Below, piece by piece: positions 1-9,399 of a stretch of DNA of 28,037 bases. A program made the position numbers and the translations under genes. Every line of letters starts with the position of its first letter. The stretch's first letter is position 1. Source of the DNA: Deltaproteobacteria bacterium (GTDB taxonomy: Bacteria > Bdellovibrionota > Bdellovibrionia > JABDDW01); assembly GCA_013287405.1 (NCBI GenBank), contig JABDDW010000011.1, positions 1 to 28,037 on the forward strand, given 5' to 3'. The notes under the pieces were generated by a model, which saw only the letters and a list, made by a program, of their open reading frames with translations, did no database searches and had not been told where the DNA came from.

Positions 1-143
1 GGAAGATCACTTTATCTGAGTTGGGGTATGAAGCGAAAAATCCGGTGACCTTAGGGGAGGCAGAAAAAAAGGAAGTTGTTGAATTTTTAAGCGAACTCGG
101 TGGGCACGACGATGTTCGCCGCGTACACGCCTCTTTAGCTTAA
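1..143 (+). CDS. yebC: YebC/PmpR-family regulator, C-terminal end (5' cut by window)
   Basis: The reading frame is open from base 3 to the TAA at 141-143 and gives the last 46 residues of a protein. The tail, with GYEAKNPVTL followed by an acidic helix and GGHDDVRRVHASLA, fits the end of YebC/TACO1 proteins, where a conserved DDVQNVY-type segment closes the last domain. Family members are cytoplasmic; some bind DNA as regulators and others help ribosomes through difficult sequences. Only the tail is visible, so the assignment rests on that pattern. The 2H phosphoesterase gene starts 4 bases after the stop, so the two are probably co-transcribed. Confidence 0.65.
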   Translation, partial: KITLSELGYEAKNPVTLGEAEKKEVVEFLSELGGHDDVRRVHASLA

Positions 144-147
144 TAAT

Positions 148-774
148 ATGTCAGAACTAAAGCGTAGGAAGTTAGCAGACAAAAATAACTCTAAGAATCG
201 ACGACCTCAACAGCGCCATGCCCAAAAACCGGCACCCAAGGCTCCTACGCCGCCTGCTTATCTTCAGAGAGATCTGCTTTTGATTGCAACAGCAGCGACA
301 TCTCAAGGGATCGAGGAGGTTCGACTTAAGTTTGATCCTCTAGCAAAAAAAATTCCTGCCCACGTCACTCTGCTTTTTCCTGAACCTTCAAAATCTATTG
401 CACCGGAGCTTTTAAAGACACTTTCTATCCAAGAACTTCCGGGACTCAAAACTCTTCAATTTTCTCAAGTCATAGTTCATGACGAAATGTACCTCTGGCT
501 CCTGCCTAGTGAAGAGTCCCGAGAAAAATTACTCAAGTGGAGAGAAGCTGCGCTGAGCGCTCTGACTACAAACCATCCCCACCATACGCAAGGAGAAGAA
601 TTCATTCCTCATATCACTCTAGGATATGTTCCCCGGAGTTTGACCCCAGAAGAGGCCGTGAGTTTCGCACAAAACCTGATCACTCCGCCCTTAGAAGTCA
701 GTTTTGCAAAGATCTTGCTTGAAGAGTTCAGTGAAAATCAGGTTTCTACGTCTGTTGATGCCATCATTTTGTAA
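148..774 (+). CDS. 2H phosphoesterase / 2'-5' RNA ligase-like protein
   Basis: A 208-residue protein with the two HxT motifs that define the 2H phosphoesterase fold: HVT at residues 72-74 and HIT at 155-157, each followed by a hydrophobic strand. Such enzymes open or form 2',3'-cyclic or 2'-5' phosphodiester bonds in RNA (ThpR/LigT group), and this one should be cytoplasmic. Residues 1-36 form a very basic, Pro-rich extension (KRRK, NRRPQQRHAQKP) that the core domain does not need and that may bind RNA. The ATG lies 4 bases after the yebC-like stop, so co-transcription is likely. The 3' end overlaps the convergent prc gene by 11 bases. The family is clear; the substrate is not. Confidence 0.8.
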   Translation: MSELKRRKLADKNNSKNRRPQQRHAQKPAPKAPTPPAYLQRDLLLIATAATSQGIEEVRLKFDPLAKKIPAHVTLLFPEPSKSIAPELLKTLSIQELPGLKTLQFSQVIVHDEMYLWLLPSEESREKLLKWREAALSALTTNHPHHTQGEEFIPHITLGYVPRSLTPEEAVSFAQNLITPPLEVSFAKILLEEFSENQVSTSVDAIIL

Positions 775-2740
775 TGGCAATGGTCACTTGTTTTTGTTCC
801 AGAGTAACTAAGTCGCTTAAAATATTGGCTGCCTCTTTCATTGAGGGTTGGGTGAGGTAATCTGGATCTTCTCCATCCTTGCCTTTTGTTTTCTTCTTGG
901 CCTTCTTCTCTTTACTTGCCTCTAGACTCTTCTTCATAATGTCAGCGAGTTTGACGATTCCATTTTTTGCCTCAGACTCTTTGAGTTCGGTCTCAATTTT
1001 TGCAAATTCTTTGTCCTTAGAAACCCTTAATTTTGACTCCCTCTGCAGATCGGAAATAATTGAAGGAGTCACGGGAATGTAATGACTTGCAGTCGTCATA
1101 TCGTTCCCTTCAGGCGAAACAAATGGAGGAAGAGATTTCTTCGGAAGAGCGTAGTCTAAAGCATCTTCACTAAATTCCTTGGACATATAAGGGCTCGGGA
1201 TCTTTACGTCCGAGACAACGCCTTTTTCTTGGGTAGAATCTCCGCCGGGAGTGAAGAACATTCCTTGAGTCACTTTAATAGCCCCAAGATCATTTCGGAG
1301 CTTCATGACCGCTTGGACACTTCCCTTGCCAAATGTGTGGTCAGAACCAATAATGACCGCTCTTTTATAATCTTGGAGGGCTCCGGCCACGATTTCAGAA
1401 GCGCTGGCACTGAGACGGCTTGTCAGAACAACGAGGGGGCCAGAATAATAAATCGAGCTATCTAAATCCGCGAGATTCTCAACACGCCCATCGGAATCTT
1501 GGGTCTCTACAATGTTTCCCTTTTTAATAAAAAGACCGGCTACGCGAACCGCTTCACCAAGAACGCCGCCCCCGTTTTTAGAGAGATCCAATATAAGACC
1601 ATCTACTTTATGATTGTTGGCTTCGAGGATAAGTTTCTTCACATCTTCAGAGCAAGATCGTTCACCGTTATCGGAATCAGAATAAAAAGACGGTAAGTCA
1701 ATAACACCAATCTTTACTTTTTTATTGTTTATCGTCTTGTCAATGTAGCTGAGTTTTGCCGCCTCGTCTTTAAGATCGATCTTATCTCGGGTCAGCTCAA
1801 CCACATGTTTTGAAACGCCCTTGCCTTGTCTTAGAATTGTAAGCTTAACCTTTGTGCCCTTTTTTCCGCGGATTAATTTAACCACATCTCGAAGGGGCAT
1901 ATCTATAACGGGTTCGAATTTATTTGAACTACCCTGGGCGACAGAAATGATTTTGTCTTTGGGTTCTATTTCACCGGATTTTGAAGCCGCACCACCAGGT
2001 ATGAGATTTTCAACAACAGTATACCCATCTTGAGAGCTCAGGGTCGCTCCAATTCCTTCAAGAGAAAGGCGCATGGTGATTTCAAAATCTTCTAAAACGT
2101 CTTTGGAGAGAAAATTAGAGTGAGGATCAAGGGCTGTAGCAAACGAATCTAAGAAACTTGCATAAAGATCATCACTCTTTGATTCAACAACATGCTTTAG
2201 GGTCACTTCGTAACGATGAAGGAGCTGTTTTTTGGCTTCATCAAGTTTCATATCTGAAGTGAGATAATTAGAGATTTGAAATTGAATATATCTTCCTTGA
2301 AGATCTTGGAGTTCCGTTTGATTTTTTGCGTAATTACGCTTGGCTGGATCGATGGTGATCGTTGTATTTTCGTCGAGCTTAAATTTGTCGTTTAGAATCT
2401 TCTTTGCATACTCCTGACTTTCGCCGACCCTCTTTTCATATAGTTTTTGCGCATTAACTAAAGGGTCGCATTTCTTAGAGTTGACCTTGCTAAAAAGATC
2501 GGACATTTCACTTTTAATTTTGGTGATGTCGCTTTCCATGAGATAGAGTTTTGAAGGGTCCAGATTTTTAATAAATTGGTTTATAGCTCGTTGTTCGAGT
2601 TCCGGCGTGAATTTCTTAAACGTTAAATGCTGAGCCAAAAACCCATTCATCAACGGATAAAGAGTCTCACAACCTAAATCGCCAGCTAAACCCCTTGAAA
2701 CGCTGAAGAGAACCAGAAGAGATACCAAAGCTTTTGTCAC
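764..2740 (-). CDS. prc: Tail-specific protease (C-terminal processing peptidase, S41 family)
   Basis: A periplasmic Tsp/Prc-type serine protease that degrades or trims proteins from their C-terminal tails. A Tsp-type N-terminal helical domain comes first (SKLYLMESDI near residue 65), then a PDZ domain (about 215-320, with GIGATLS), then the S41 core. The catalytic Ser lies in RLSASASE (Ser446 in this numbering) and the Lys in TFGKGSVQ (Lys472); the spacing is one residue longer than in E. coli Tsp. I place the start at the GTG at 2740: AAAGGA lies just upstream, and the protein then opens with a clean signal peptide ending near GLAG. The frame is open to a GTG at 2797, but that start has no ribosome site and would put charged residues ahead of the signal. 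It is last in the fumC-lipoprotein-HAD-prc run, 84 bases after the HAD gene. Confidence 0.93.
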   Translation of the reverse strand: MTKALVSLLVLFSVSRGLAGDLGCETLYPLMNGFLAQHLTFKKFTPELEQRAINQFIKNLDPSKLYLMESDITKIKSEMSDLFSKVNSKKCDPLVNAQKLYEKRVGESQEYAKKILNDKFKLDENTTITIDPAKRNYAKNQTELQDLQGRYIQFQISNYLTSDMKLDEAKKQLLHRYEVTLKHVVESKSDDLYASFLDSFATALDPHSNFLSKDVLEDFEITMRLSLEGIGATLSSQDGYTVVENLIPGGAASKSGEIEPKDKIISVAQGSSNKFEPVIDMPLRDVVKLIRGKKGTKVKLTILRQGKGVSKHVVELTRDKIDLKDEAAKLSYIDKTINNKKVKIGVIDLPSFYSDSDNGERSCSEDVKKLILEANNHKVDGLILDLSKNGGGVLGEAVRVAGLFIKKGNIVETQDSDGRVENLADLDSSIYYSGPLVVLTSRLSASASEIVAGALQDYKRAVIIGSDHTFGKGSVQAVMKLRNDLGAIKVTQGMFFTPGGDSTQEKGVVSDVKIPSPYMSKEFSEDALDYALPKKSLPPFVSPEGNDMTTASHYIPVTPSIISDLQRESKLRVSKDKEFAKIETELKESEAKNGIVKLADIMKKSLEASKEKKAKKKTKGKDGEDPDYLTQPSMKEAANILSDLVTLEQKQVTIAITK

Positions 2741-2824
2741 GGGTGTTCCTTTGTTATAAAGTAAATATTGCCTTCTTACTTTTCTCGGCAGTATCACACC
2801 AGAACATTACAAAATTAGTCATAT

Positions 2825-3691
2825 TTATTCAAAGAGATTTAATTGTGCGTAGCCAAATGGTTCCGCATTCTTAACGCTGTCCATAAAAACCTCCTGTTTA
2901 ACGAGCTGCCCATTTTGTGTATCAATAACGAAGAAGGAATTTTTTGGGTAAATAGCTTTTAACTCCTGCATGGCTTCAATAATGAGCTTTATATTGGCGG
3001 GATCATCATCAGACATTCCAAACCGATGGGCTGGATTAAACCCATAGAGTCTAAAGGCCGACTCCACAGAAAAATGGATGGCCGCTTTTTTAAGTTTCGC
3101 AGTGTGCCACATCCATTCATGATCTCCAAGAATAGTGCGGGTTTCTAAATGGCTCACTGGATAAATGCTTAAGTAGTTAGGCTCACGACTCAATCTCTTT
3201 TTCTTCACCAGCAGGGTCACGGCCTCCTTTATGGACTCCGGCCTATGTCCACGGGCGGTGATTATAGACAATGGTCTGGAATTATGTACCGCATGCCAAA
3301 AGAAATCCCAGCTCGGGCCTTTCCAGTGATGATCAGCCATTTTTAGAGCGCAGAGGAGGTCTTCATAGATAGGCTGACGACGAAGTAAAAGCCTATCAAT
3401 AAGTTTCAAATCCCGTTCACGAAACCTACGAAAGCTCCCCGTTTGCTCATCAATTCGAATCTCAAATTTTTCCCAAGGCGCCGTATTTCCTATAAGATGA
3501 CTGATCTGCGCAAATTCTCGAGTCGAAACTTCTTTCTGAAGGTTAGAATTTTTCTCAAAGAGGTAAAGCGAGGTGGGAAGGTGGATGACGTTATCGTCAA
3601 AATCGAAAAAGTAAAAACTCCTCCCCCCTTTGGCATGATTTCGGTCGGGTGTTGTTTCTCGGATTATGGGCAATTCAAGTTGGGATTTCAT
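2825..3691 (-). CDS. HAD-like hydrolase, unknown substrate
   Basis: A 288-residue cytoplasmic protein with HAD-type motifs in the right order. Motif I is FDFDDN at residues 29-34, with Asp30 as nucleophile and Asp32 as acid/base. Motif II is the TAR in LSIITARGHR (Thr145). A possible motif III lysine sits near 200-202, and an acidic motif IV, SDDDPANI, starts at 227. The region between motifs I and II is long enough for a cap domain. There is no signal peptide. The ATG lies 2 bases after the stop of the upstream lipoprotein gene and has no clear ribosome site, which suggests translational coupling. A phosphatase is likely, but nothing identifies its substrate. Confidence 0.7.
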   Translation of the reverse strand: MKSQLELPIIRETTPDRNHAKGGRSFYFFDFDDNVIHLPTSLYLFEKNSNLQKEVSTREFAQISHLIGNTAPWEKFEIRIDEQTGSFRRFRERDLKLIDRLLLRRQPIYEDLLCALKMADHHWKGPSWDFFWHAVHNSRPLSIITARGHRPESIKEAVTLLVKKKRLSREPNYLSIYPVSHLETRTILGDHEWMWHTAKLKKAAIHFSVESAFRLYGFNPAHRFGMSDDDPANIKLIIEAMQELKAIYPKNSFFVIDTQNGQLVKQEVFMDSVKNAEPFGYAQLNLFE

Positions 3692-3693
3692 AC

Positions 3694-4545
3694 TTATAAA
3701 TTAATGTCATAAACCAACTCGTCGGATCTATTGGGTTGAAAGTTCTTTAACGTGCTTTCGATACAACTCTTAAATTGATCAGAATATATGCTATTATTTT
3801 CAATGTATTCTGTCTTTGTCAGAGCTTTCTTGAAGTACTTAGCCCTCAAGTACATTGATCCTATGTACAGTGGATTTGCATTAAACTCATTTGAATAACA
3901 GGTTTTAAATTCAGGGTAAGTGACTTCGTCCGGCTCACTTAATACTAAATGCGCAGCTGGAAGCTTAACATTTATTTGATACTCTGAGGGTTGAGTCATG
4001 CTTGCCGTAACCTCTTTATGATTATAGGCAGACCATATATTTTTTTGGGCCATTGGCTTTAAATGGACAAAAATATCTCTATAAGTTTTTTGAATTCCGT
4101 CTCTATTAAAAAAGAAAGTTGTCATTTTTGTACCGTTGTCGACCCTCAAGTCCATTGGAGTTGCAGCACTCACGTTTCCGGATAAAACAGCCATTGGAGC
4201 CCAAGTTTTAGAGCTAAAATCCCACGTTTTATTGCTCTCACAATAGAGATCCGAAAATGTATATGACCCTTGAGATAATTCAACAAAAATTGTTTGAAAC
4301 CCACCCCGAATAGAGATGGGAAATGTCTTCGCCGTATTAGACTCTTTAAGACTGAGCTTGCATCCCTCCGGTGGAAGAACTCCTTCAATGGACCCACTTA
4401 AAGAGATGGGCAAGATGAGGCCCGTTTCAGTTCCTTTTAAATTCGAGATATCATCTGAAGGAACAATGGCCTGGTGGGCGCAACCCGAAAGCGCTAGGAG
4501 CAAAAAAAGTACAAAAGGTAGATGAACCCATTTCAACAGGTTCAC
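3694..4545 (-). CDS. Putative lipoprotein of unknown function
   Basis: A 283-residue protein with a lipoprotein signal: a hydrophobic stretch (residues 8-19) and the lipobox LSGC, with the lipidated Cys at 22. It should be exported and anchored in a membrane. The rest is rich in Ser, Thr and aromatic residues, with short strands that suggest a beta-sandwich; no family was recognised. The GTG start overlaps the fumC stop in a GTGA arrangement (4 bases), and its own stop is 2 bases before the HAD gene. It is therefore expressed with fumC by translational coupling, although nothing links its function to the TCA cycle. Confidence 0.75.
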   Translation of the reverse strand: MNLLKWVHLPFVLFLLLALSGCAHQAIVPSDDISNLKGTETGLILPISLSGSIEGVLPPEGCKLSLKESNTAKTFPISIRGGFQTIFVELSQGSYTFSDLYCESNKTWDFSSKTWAPMAVLSGNVSAATPMDLRVDNGTKMTTFFFNRDGIQKTYRDIFVHLKPMAQKNIWSAYNHKEVTASMTQPSEYQINVKLPAAHLVLSEPDEVTYPEFKTCYSNEFNANPLYIGSMYLRAKYFKKALTKTEYIENNSIYSDQFKSCIESTLKNFQPNRSDELVYDINL

Positions 4546-5933
4546 GAGGGACCTATCATATTTTCGGGCTTCATAAGCTTGTCAAAGGTAGCGCCGTCTA
4601 AGATTTTTAGTGCCATAGCCGCCTCTTTAAGAGTTGTTCCATCGGCGTGGGCCTTCTTGGCAATTTTGGCCGCATTGTCGTACCCGATATGGGGATTGAG
4701 GGCCGTCACAAGCATTAAAGATTTGTCGAGATTTTCTTTCAACCTTTTCTGATTAACCGTTATGCCCTCAACGCAGTGTTCTACAAAACTCAGCGCGCTT
4801 TCGGTTAAGAGCCTCACGGATTGCAAAAAATTAAAGATAATAACGGGTTTAAAAACGTTCAGTTCAAAATTGCCCTGGGAAGCTGCAAATCCAATAGCGG
4901 TGTCGTTCCCCATCACTTGAACGCAGCACATCGTCATCGCCTCGCTCTGAGTGGGATTCACCTTTCCAGGCATTATCGAACTCCCTGGTTCATTTTCAGG
5001 GATGAATATCTCACCGAGACCGCATCGTGGCCCACTGGCCAGCCAACGGATGTCATTGGCAATCTTCATAAACCCTGTGGCAATACTTTTGAGGGCCCCA
5101 CTGGCAAAAACAAAAGAATCATGGGAGGCCAATGATTCGAATTTATTGGGAGCTGATACGAAGGGGAGCCCTGTGATTTTTGCAATTTCCGCGGCCACTT
5201 TTTGTGCAAATTGAGGATGGGTATTAAGACCTGTTCCCACCGCCGTACCGCCTTGAGCCAGTTCCAACAGATTAGAAAGGACCGCCGTAATATTAGCCAC
5301 TCCTCTGTCAACCTGTGCGACGTAACCGGAAAACTCTTGGCCCAAAGTCAACGGAGTCGCATCTTGGAGGTGGGTGCGTCCTATTTTTATTTCTCCCGAA
5401 AAAGCTTTAGCTTTTTTATCCAGGGCCTCTCTTAAGATTTTGAGAGAGGGAAGCAACCTGTGGGTCACTTCTTCAACAGCAGAAATATGCATGGCTGTCG
5501 GAAATGAATCATTTGAAGACTGGCTTTTATTAACATCATCGTTAGGGTGAATGGGTTTTTTTGTTCCCATTTCTCCGCCCAATATTTCTATGGCACGATT
5601 AGAAATCACTTCATTGGCGTTCATATTGGTTTGAGTCCCACTTCCCGTCTGCCAAACCACCAGCGGGAAATGGCCATCTAGTTTACCGTCGATGACTTCG
5701 TCCGCAGCCTGACAAATGGCTTGAGCTTTTTTCGAATCGAGAAGCCCCAAGTCCTTATTGACCAAAGCACTTGCTTTTTTGAGAATACCAAGGGCCCGAA
5801 TCATTTCTCGGGGAAACCGCTCCCCTCCGATTTTAAAATTTTCCAATGATCGCTGGGTTTGGGCCCCCCAATATTTATCTTTTTGGACGTCGATTTTACC
5901 CATGGAGTCAGACTCCACTCGAACTTGTGACAT
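4542..5933 (-). CDS. fumC: Class II fumarate hydratase
   Basis: A 463-residue cytoplasmic enzyme that converts fumarate to malate in the TCA cycle; the class works as a homotetramer without an iron-sulfur cluster. The family signature [11 protein letters not shown] is at residues 317-327, with the catalytic Ser at 318. The general-acid site [11 protein letters not shown] (His188) and the [14 protein letters not shown] segment (about 97-109) are intact. Length and numbering match E. coli FumC. AGAGGAG lies 6 to 7 bases before the ATG. The gene heads the minus-strand run with the lipoprotein, HAD and prc genes and is divergent from the ABC permease gene. Confidence 0.97.
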   Translation of the reverse strand: MSQVRVESDSMGKIDVQKDKYWGAQTQRSLENFKIGGERFPREMIRALGILKKASALVNKDLGLLDSKKAQAICQAADEVIDGKLDGHFPLVVWQTGSGTQTNMNANEVISNRAIEILGGEMGTKKPIHPNDDVNKSQSSNDSFPTAMHISAVEEVTHRLLPSLKILREALDKKAKAFSGEIKIGRTHLQDATPLTLGQEFSGYVAQVDRGVANITAVLSNLLELAQGGTAVGTGLNTHPQFAQKVAAEIAKITGLPFVSAPNKFESLASHDSFVFASGALKSIATGFMKIANDIRWLASGPRCGLGEIFIPENEPGSSIMPGKVNPTQSEAMTMCCVQVMGNDTAIGFAASQGNFELNVFKPVIIFNFLQSVRLLTESALSFVEHCVEGITVNQKRLKENLDKSLMLVTALNPHIGYDNAAKIAKKAHADGTTLKEAAMALKILDGATFDKLMKPENMIGPS

Positions 5934-6025
5934 TGAAGCTCCTCTTAAAGCGTATGTACCCTAGTACAATAGCGAAAAAGGAAGTTGAAACCAACCAAGA
6001 AAAAACTTACTTTAAGCCCACTTTT

Positions 6026-7774
6026 ATGAGTCAATTTGTATTCCCACGACGGTATGTCTCTGCGGCCGATCTGCTCATCTTTATGTTGATCGGTGCTGTT
6101 ATTTATGGCGTGGTGGCCATAAGCGGCGAATGGAGGGGCGACTATCACCCCGTGACAGCCATTGATCTCTCCGTAGGCGCCCTCCCCTTGTATGCCTTAT
6201 TCTCAGCCCTGAGAGCCATGGTGGCCTACTCTTTATCCCTCTTGTTCACGCTTTGCGTGGGCTACGCTGCGGCCAAATCCAAAAAAGCCGAACGGGTTTT
6301 AATACCGATGATAGATATCTTGCAAAGCATCCCGCCCCTAGGATTTATGCCGGGTTTAGTTCTGGGCCTTATCGCGCTATTTCCCCGGTCCAATCTAGGA
6401 CTAGAACTCACGGCCGTGATTTTAATTTTTACTGGCCAGGTCTGGAATATGACTTTTTCATTTTATTCTTCGCTTAAGTCTTTACCCACAGACTACCAGG
6501 AGGCGGCCACCGTCATGGGGCTTTCATGGTGGAAAAAGCTTTGGCAAATCGAACTTCCTTTTTCTGCCGTAAATCTCGTATGGAATAGCGTTTTATCTAT
6601 GGCAGGGGGTTGGTTTTTTCTAAGCGTGGCCGAAGCTTTTACTCTTGGAGATAAAGAATTCCGCATTCCGGGAATCGGATCCTACATGGCCGTAGCTATA
6701 AGCCAAGGAAATACTCAAGCCATGGTTCGTGGGATTATCGCTATGATCGTCTTGATTTTGGTCCTTGATTTCTTTATTTGGAACCCTATTTTGTCTTGGG
6801 TGAGAAGATTCAGAGTGGAGGACGTCCCCGGAGGCCATCAATCTGAAGCGCTAATGCTTCTCATCGTTCGAGAATCTCGATTTATTCGCTGGGTGAAATA
6901 TGTCATCCGCAGACGGCGTCATAGAAAACATCTTAACGTCAAATCGGCCATTTCAAGCCTTATACCTTCGGCAAAACTCCCAACCCTTGATTTTGAAGGG
7001 ACCATGGAAAAAAAGAAAATAAATATTTGGAAATACATAGAAGCCTTCCTTTGGGTCTCCTCTGCGACCCTTCTCCTTTGGGGCTGTTTCAAACTTTTCG
7101 GGATTCTCGCCATTTTAAAATTTTCAGACTGGATGAAGCTTATAGAAAGCACAGGATACACCTTCTTAAGGGTTCTGGGGTCCCTCGTGATCAGCTCGAT
7201 CTGGGCCGTCCCCGTCGGAATTTGGATCGGACTCTCTCCAAAAAGAATACGAATAGCTCAACCTATAATTCAAGTCCTGGCTTCTTTTCCAGCTCCGATG
7301 CTTTATCCCCTCGCCCTGGCGGCCCTTTTTCATCTGGGCTTAAATTTAAATTGGGGATCTATGTTTTTAATGCTCTTAGGGGTGCAGTGGTACGTTTTAT
7401 TTAATGTCCTCGCGGGAGCCTTAAGAATATCAAACGAGCTTTCAGACACCTTAACCCTAATGAAATCTTCCCGTACAGATCGGTGGTGGACGCTCTATCT
7501 CCCTAGTGTTTTTCCAGCTCTCGTGACCGGATGGGTTACGGCGGCCGGCGGGGCTTGGAATGCAAGTATGGTTTCGGAGTATATCGCTTACAAAGGGAAA
7601 ATTATTACTTCTAACGGACTAGGCGCCACAATAAGTGCAGCGGCCGCGGCAGCAGATTTCCCATTGCTCGCAGCCAGCCTAACGATTATGGTAGTCGTTA
7701 TAATAACTTTTAACAGGTCTGTTTGGTCGAGGGTCTACTCTTTGGCTCAGAACAGATTCAGGTTGGATGCGTAA
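6026..7774 (+). CDS. ABC transporter permease with two fused membrane domains (NitT/TauT-like)
   Basis: One chain holds two binding-protein-dependent permease domains. The first has an EAA-type loop (EAATVMGLSWWKKLWQIELP) that couples to the ATPase. The second repeats the pattern (LMKSSRTDRWWTLYLPSVFP). A basic linker (WVKYVIRRRRHRKHL) joins them, and each half has about six hydrophobic segments. The fold resembles nitrate, sulfonate and bicarbonate importers, but no substrate-binding protein is nearby, so substrate and even direction are open. The frame extends upstream to an ATG at 5954 and into fumC. I prefer the ATG at 6026: it leaves room for a promoter after the divergent fumC, with a -10-like TACAAT at 5965-5970, and it puts the first membrane helix near the N-terminus. 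The stop overlaps the ATPase start. Confidence 0.85.
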   Translation: MSQFVFPRRYVSAADLLIFMLIGAVIYGVVAISGEWRGDYHPVTAIDLSVGALPLYALFSALRAMVAYSLSLLFTLCVGYAAAKSKKAERVLIPMIDILQSIPPLGFMPGLVLGLIALFPRSNLGLELTAVILIFTGQVWNMTFSFYSSLKSLPTDYQEAATVMGLSWWKKLWQIELPFSAVNLVWNSVLSMAGGWFFLSVAEAFTLGDKEFRIPGIGSYMAVAISQGNTQAMVRGIIAMIVLILVLDFFIWNPILSWVRRFRVEDVPGGHQSEALMLLIVRESRFIRWVKYVIRRRRHRKHLNVKSAISSLIPSAKLPTLDFEGTMEKKKINIWKYIEAFLWVSSATLLLWGCFKLFGILAILKFSDWMKLIESTGYTFLRVLGSLVISSIWAVPVGIWIGLSPKRIRIAQPIIQVLASFPAPMLYPLALAALFHLGLNLNWGSMFLMLLGVQWYVLFNVLAGALRISNELSDTLTLMKSSRTDRWWTLYLPSVFPALVTGWVTAAGGAWNASMVSEYIAYKGKIITSNGLGATISAAAAAADFPLLAASLTIMVVVIITFNRSVWSRVYSLAQNRFRLDA

Positions 7775-9087
7775 TGGATATTCCACGAATCGAATTAAGA
7801 CATGTAGATAAGAATTATGTTCTTGAATCCGATACCGAAATTCGAGTCCTTCGGGACGTGGACCTCACGATTAACGATGGAGATATCGTGGCTCTCCTCG
7901 GGCCGTCGGGTTCTGGAAAATCAACTTGCCTCAGGATAATGTGTGGACTGATTACACCCTCTTCCGGCGAAGTCCTCTCTAACGGAAAACCTTTGGGGGG
8001 AACAAATTATGACGTCTCGCTGGTTTTTCAGTCCTTTGCGCTCTTCCCATGGGAAACAGTCCACAGGAATATTGAGCTCGCCCTTCACCCCCTCGGAATT
8101 CCAGAGGTGGAAATGAGGGCCAGAGTGAAAAGAGCCATCGATCTTGTAGGCCTAGAGGGATTTGAAGAAGCGTACCCCAGAGAATTATCGGGAGGAATGA
8201 AGCAGAGGGTAGGCGTCGCTCGGGCCTTAGTGATGGAGCGACCCGTCTTATTCTTAGATGAGCCGTTTAGCGCTCTGGATGTTTTGACGGCTGACACTCT
8301 GAGATTTGAAATGGTCAATATTATGCAGTCAAAGAACACCGCCGTAAGATCTGTGCTCTTGGTGACTCACAATATCCAAGAAGCCGTGTACATGGCTAAG
8401 AGAATATTGGTTATGGGAATAAACCCTGGACACATAAGGCGCGAAATTATTAATGATCTCCCCTACCCCAGAGATGAACAAGCACCGGCATTTCGACGGA
8501 TGGTATCTCGTATTCACGAGCTGATCGCAGAAACTTTTATGCCCGACGCTCCCGCGGCTCAGGCCTCTCCCTTGCAGCCCAAAATTTTTAGAGAACCTCC
8601 AATTGAAACTTTGCCTAACGTGCAAGTCACTCTAGTCATGGGTTTAATGGAAACTATTGCCGACCAGGGTGGGGTCGCCGATATTTTTGAATTGGCACAC
8701 AAGATCGGCAAAGATTTTGGCTCTACCCTTTATCTTGTCAAAGCCGCTGAACTTTTTGATCTGGTCGACACTCCAAAGCATAATGTTATTTTAACAGATC
8801 TAGGAAAGCGCTTCGCGGAGGGAGATATTAATGCCCGAAAGAGAGTGCTCCATGAACTCTTTGGCGGTTTAAAACTTGTTCAACTTACCGCAAATCTCTT
8901 AAAAACTGACGACACTCTGCGAGTGCCCGTCGAGAAACTCACGGAGCGAGTTAGTGAATGGCTTCCAAACGAAAATCCCCATGAAATTGTTGAAGCCCTT
9001 ATTTCATGGGGCCGATTCGCGGAGTTTTTCGGATACAACGATGACACCAAAGAAATCTATCTCGATATAGGTCAAGAGTCTGCGTAA
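7774..9087 (+). CDS. ABC transporter ATPase with C-terminal AAA-associated domain
   Basis: A 437-residue ATPase that powers the preceding permease. Walker A is GPSGSGKS (residues 43-50), the Q-loop follows SLVFQSF, the signature is LSGGMKQ (138-144), Walker B is LFLDEP (about 159-164) and the switch His is in VTHN (199). The nucleotide-binding part resembles nitrate/taurine importers (NrtD/TauB). About 150 further residues (about 285-435) match the AAA-associated C-terminal domain type: MGLMETIADQGG, then a winged-helix-like segment with LTDLGKRFAEGD. That domain probably has a regulatory role. The start is the ATG at 7774, which shares an A with the permease stop; the frame is open further upstream, but that part lies inside the permease gene. 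Confidence 0.9.
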   Translation: MDIPRIELRHVDKNYVLESDTEIRVLRDVDLTINDGDIVALLGPSGSGKSTCLRIMCGLITPSSGEVLSNGKPLGGTNYDVSLVFQSFALFPWETVHRNIELALHPLGIPEVEMRARVKRAIDLVGLEGFEEAYPRELSGGMKQRVGVARALVMERPVLFLDEPFSALDVLTADTLRFEMVNIMQSKNTAVRSVLLVTHNIQEAVYMAKRILVMGINPGHIRREIINDLPYPRDEQAPAFRRMVSRIHELIAETFMPDAPAAQASPLQPKIFREPPIETLPNVQVTLVMGLMETIADQGGVADIFELAHKIGKDFGSTLYLVKAAELFDLVDTPKHNVILTDLGKRFAEGDINARKRVLHELFGGLKLVQLTANLLKTDDTLRVPVEKLTERVSEWLPNENPHEIVEALISWGRFAEFFGYNDDTKEIYLDIGQESA

Positions 9088-9322
9088 CTTACTCGATCTT
9101 CATGGCTTTAGGACAGAAGATGTGGAAAGTGCCGTCGATGGTTTTCTTTACGAATTGAGTCAAGGATCCTTAAAGAAGGCGAAAATTATGACCGGGAAGG
9201 GGTCCGGTGCGGTCCAAAAGATAACTATTAAGTATATCGAAAAAGCAGGTTACAACTGGGCTTTTGAGAAGCTTTCTAATGGAAAGGAAAATACGGGAGT
9301 AATTGTCCTTTTTCTTGATTAG
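9080..9322 (+). CDS. Small Smr-domain protein, non-standard start
   Basis: The frame contains a compact Smr domain: LDLHGF (from base 9092) and, after VESAVDGFLYEL, TGKGSGA, the two motifs seen in MutS2 C-termini and free-standing Smr nucleases. The last segment ends VIVLFLD. The frame opens after a TAG at 9068-9070. The first standard start is a GTG at 9122, which would remove the LDLHG motif, so translation must begin earlier. The best candidate is the CTG at 9080, with a weak AGG about 8 bases upstream, giving about 80 residues. The region overlaps the end of the ATPase gene, so coupling or frameshifted read-through from that gene is possible. Smr domains cut or bind branched DNA or RNA. 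Confidence 0.65.
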   Translation: MRNLLDLHGFRTEDVESAVDGFLYELSQGSLKKAKIMTGKGSGAVQKITIKYIEKAGYNWAFEKLSNGKENTGVIVLFLD

Positions 9323-9399
9323 AATGTCCCAATAGAACTCCGAGATGAGTGCTCCATGCCCCTCTCTGCCTGGCATTAATCTTGTAATCACGTTGATGC

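Noticed and set aside
8085..8625. Minus-strand frames opposite the ABC ATPase
   Set aside because: They overlap the conserved Walker and signature motifs of the real gene and show no recognisable domains.
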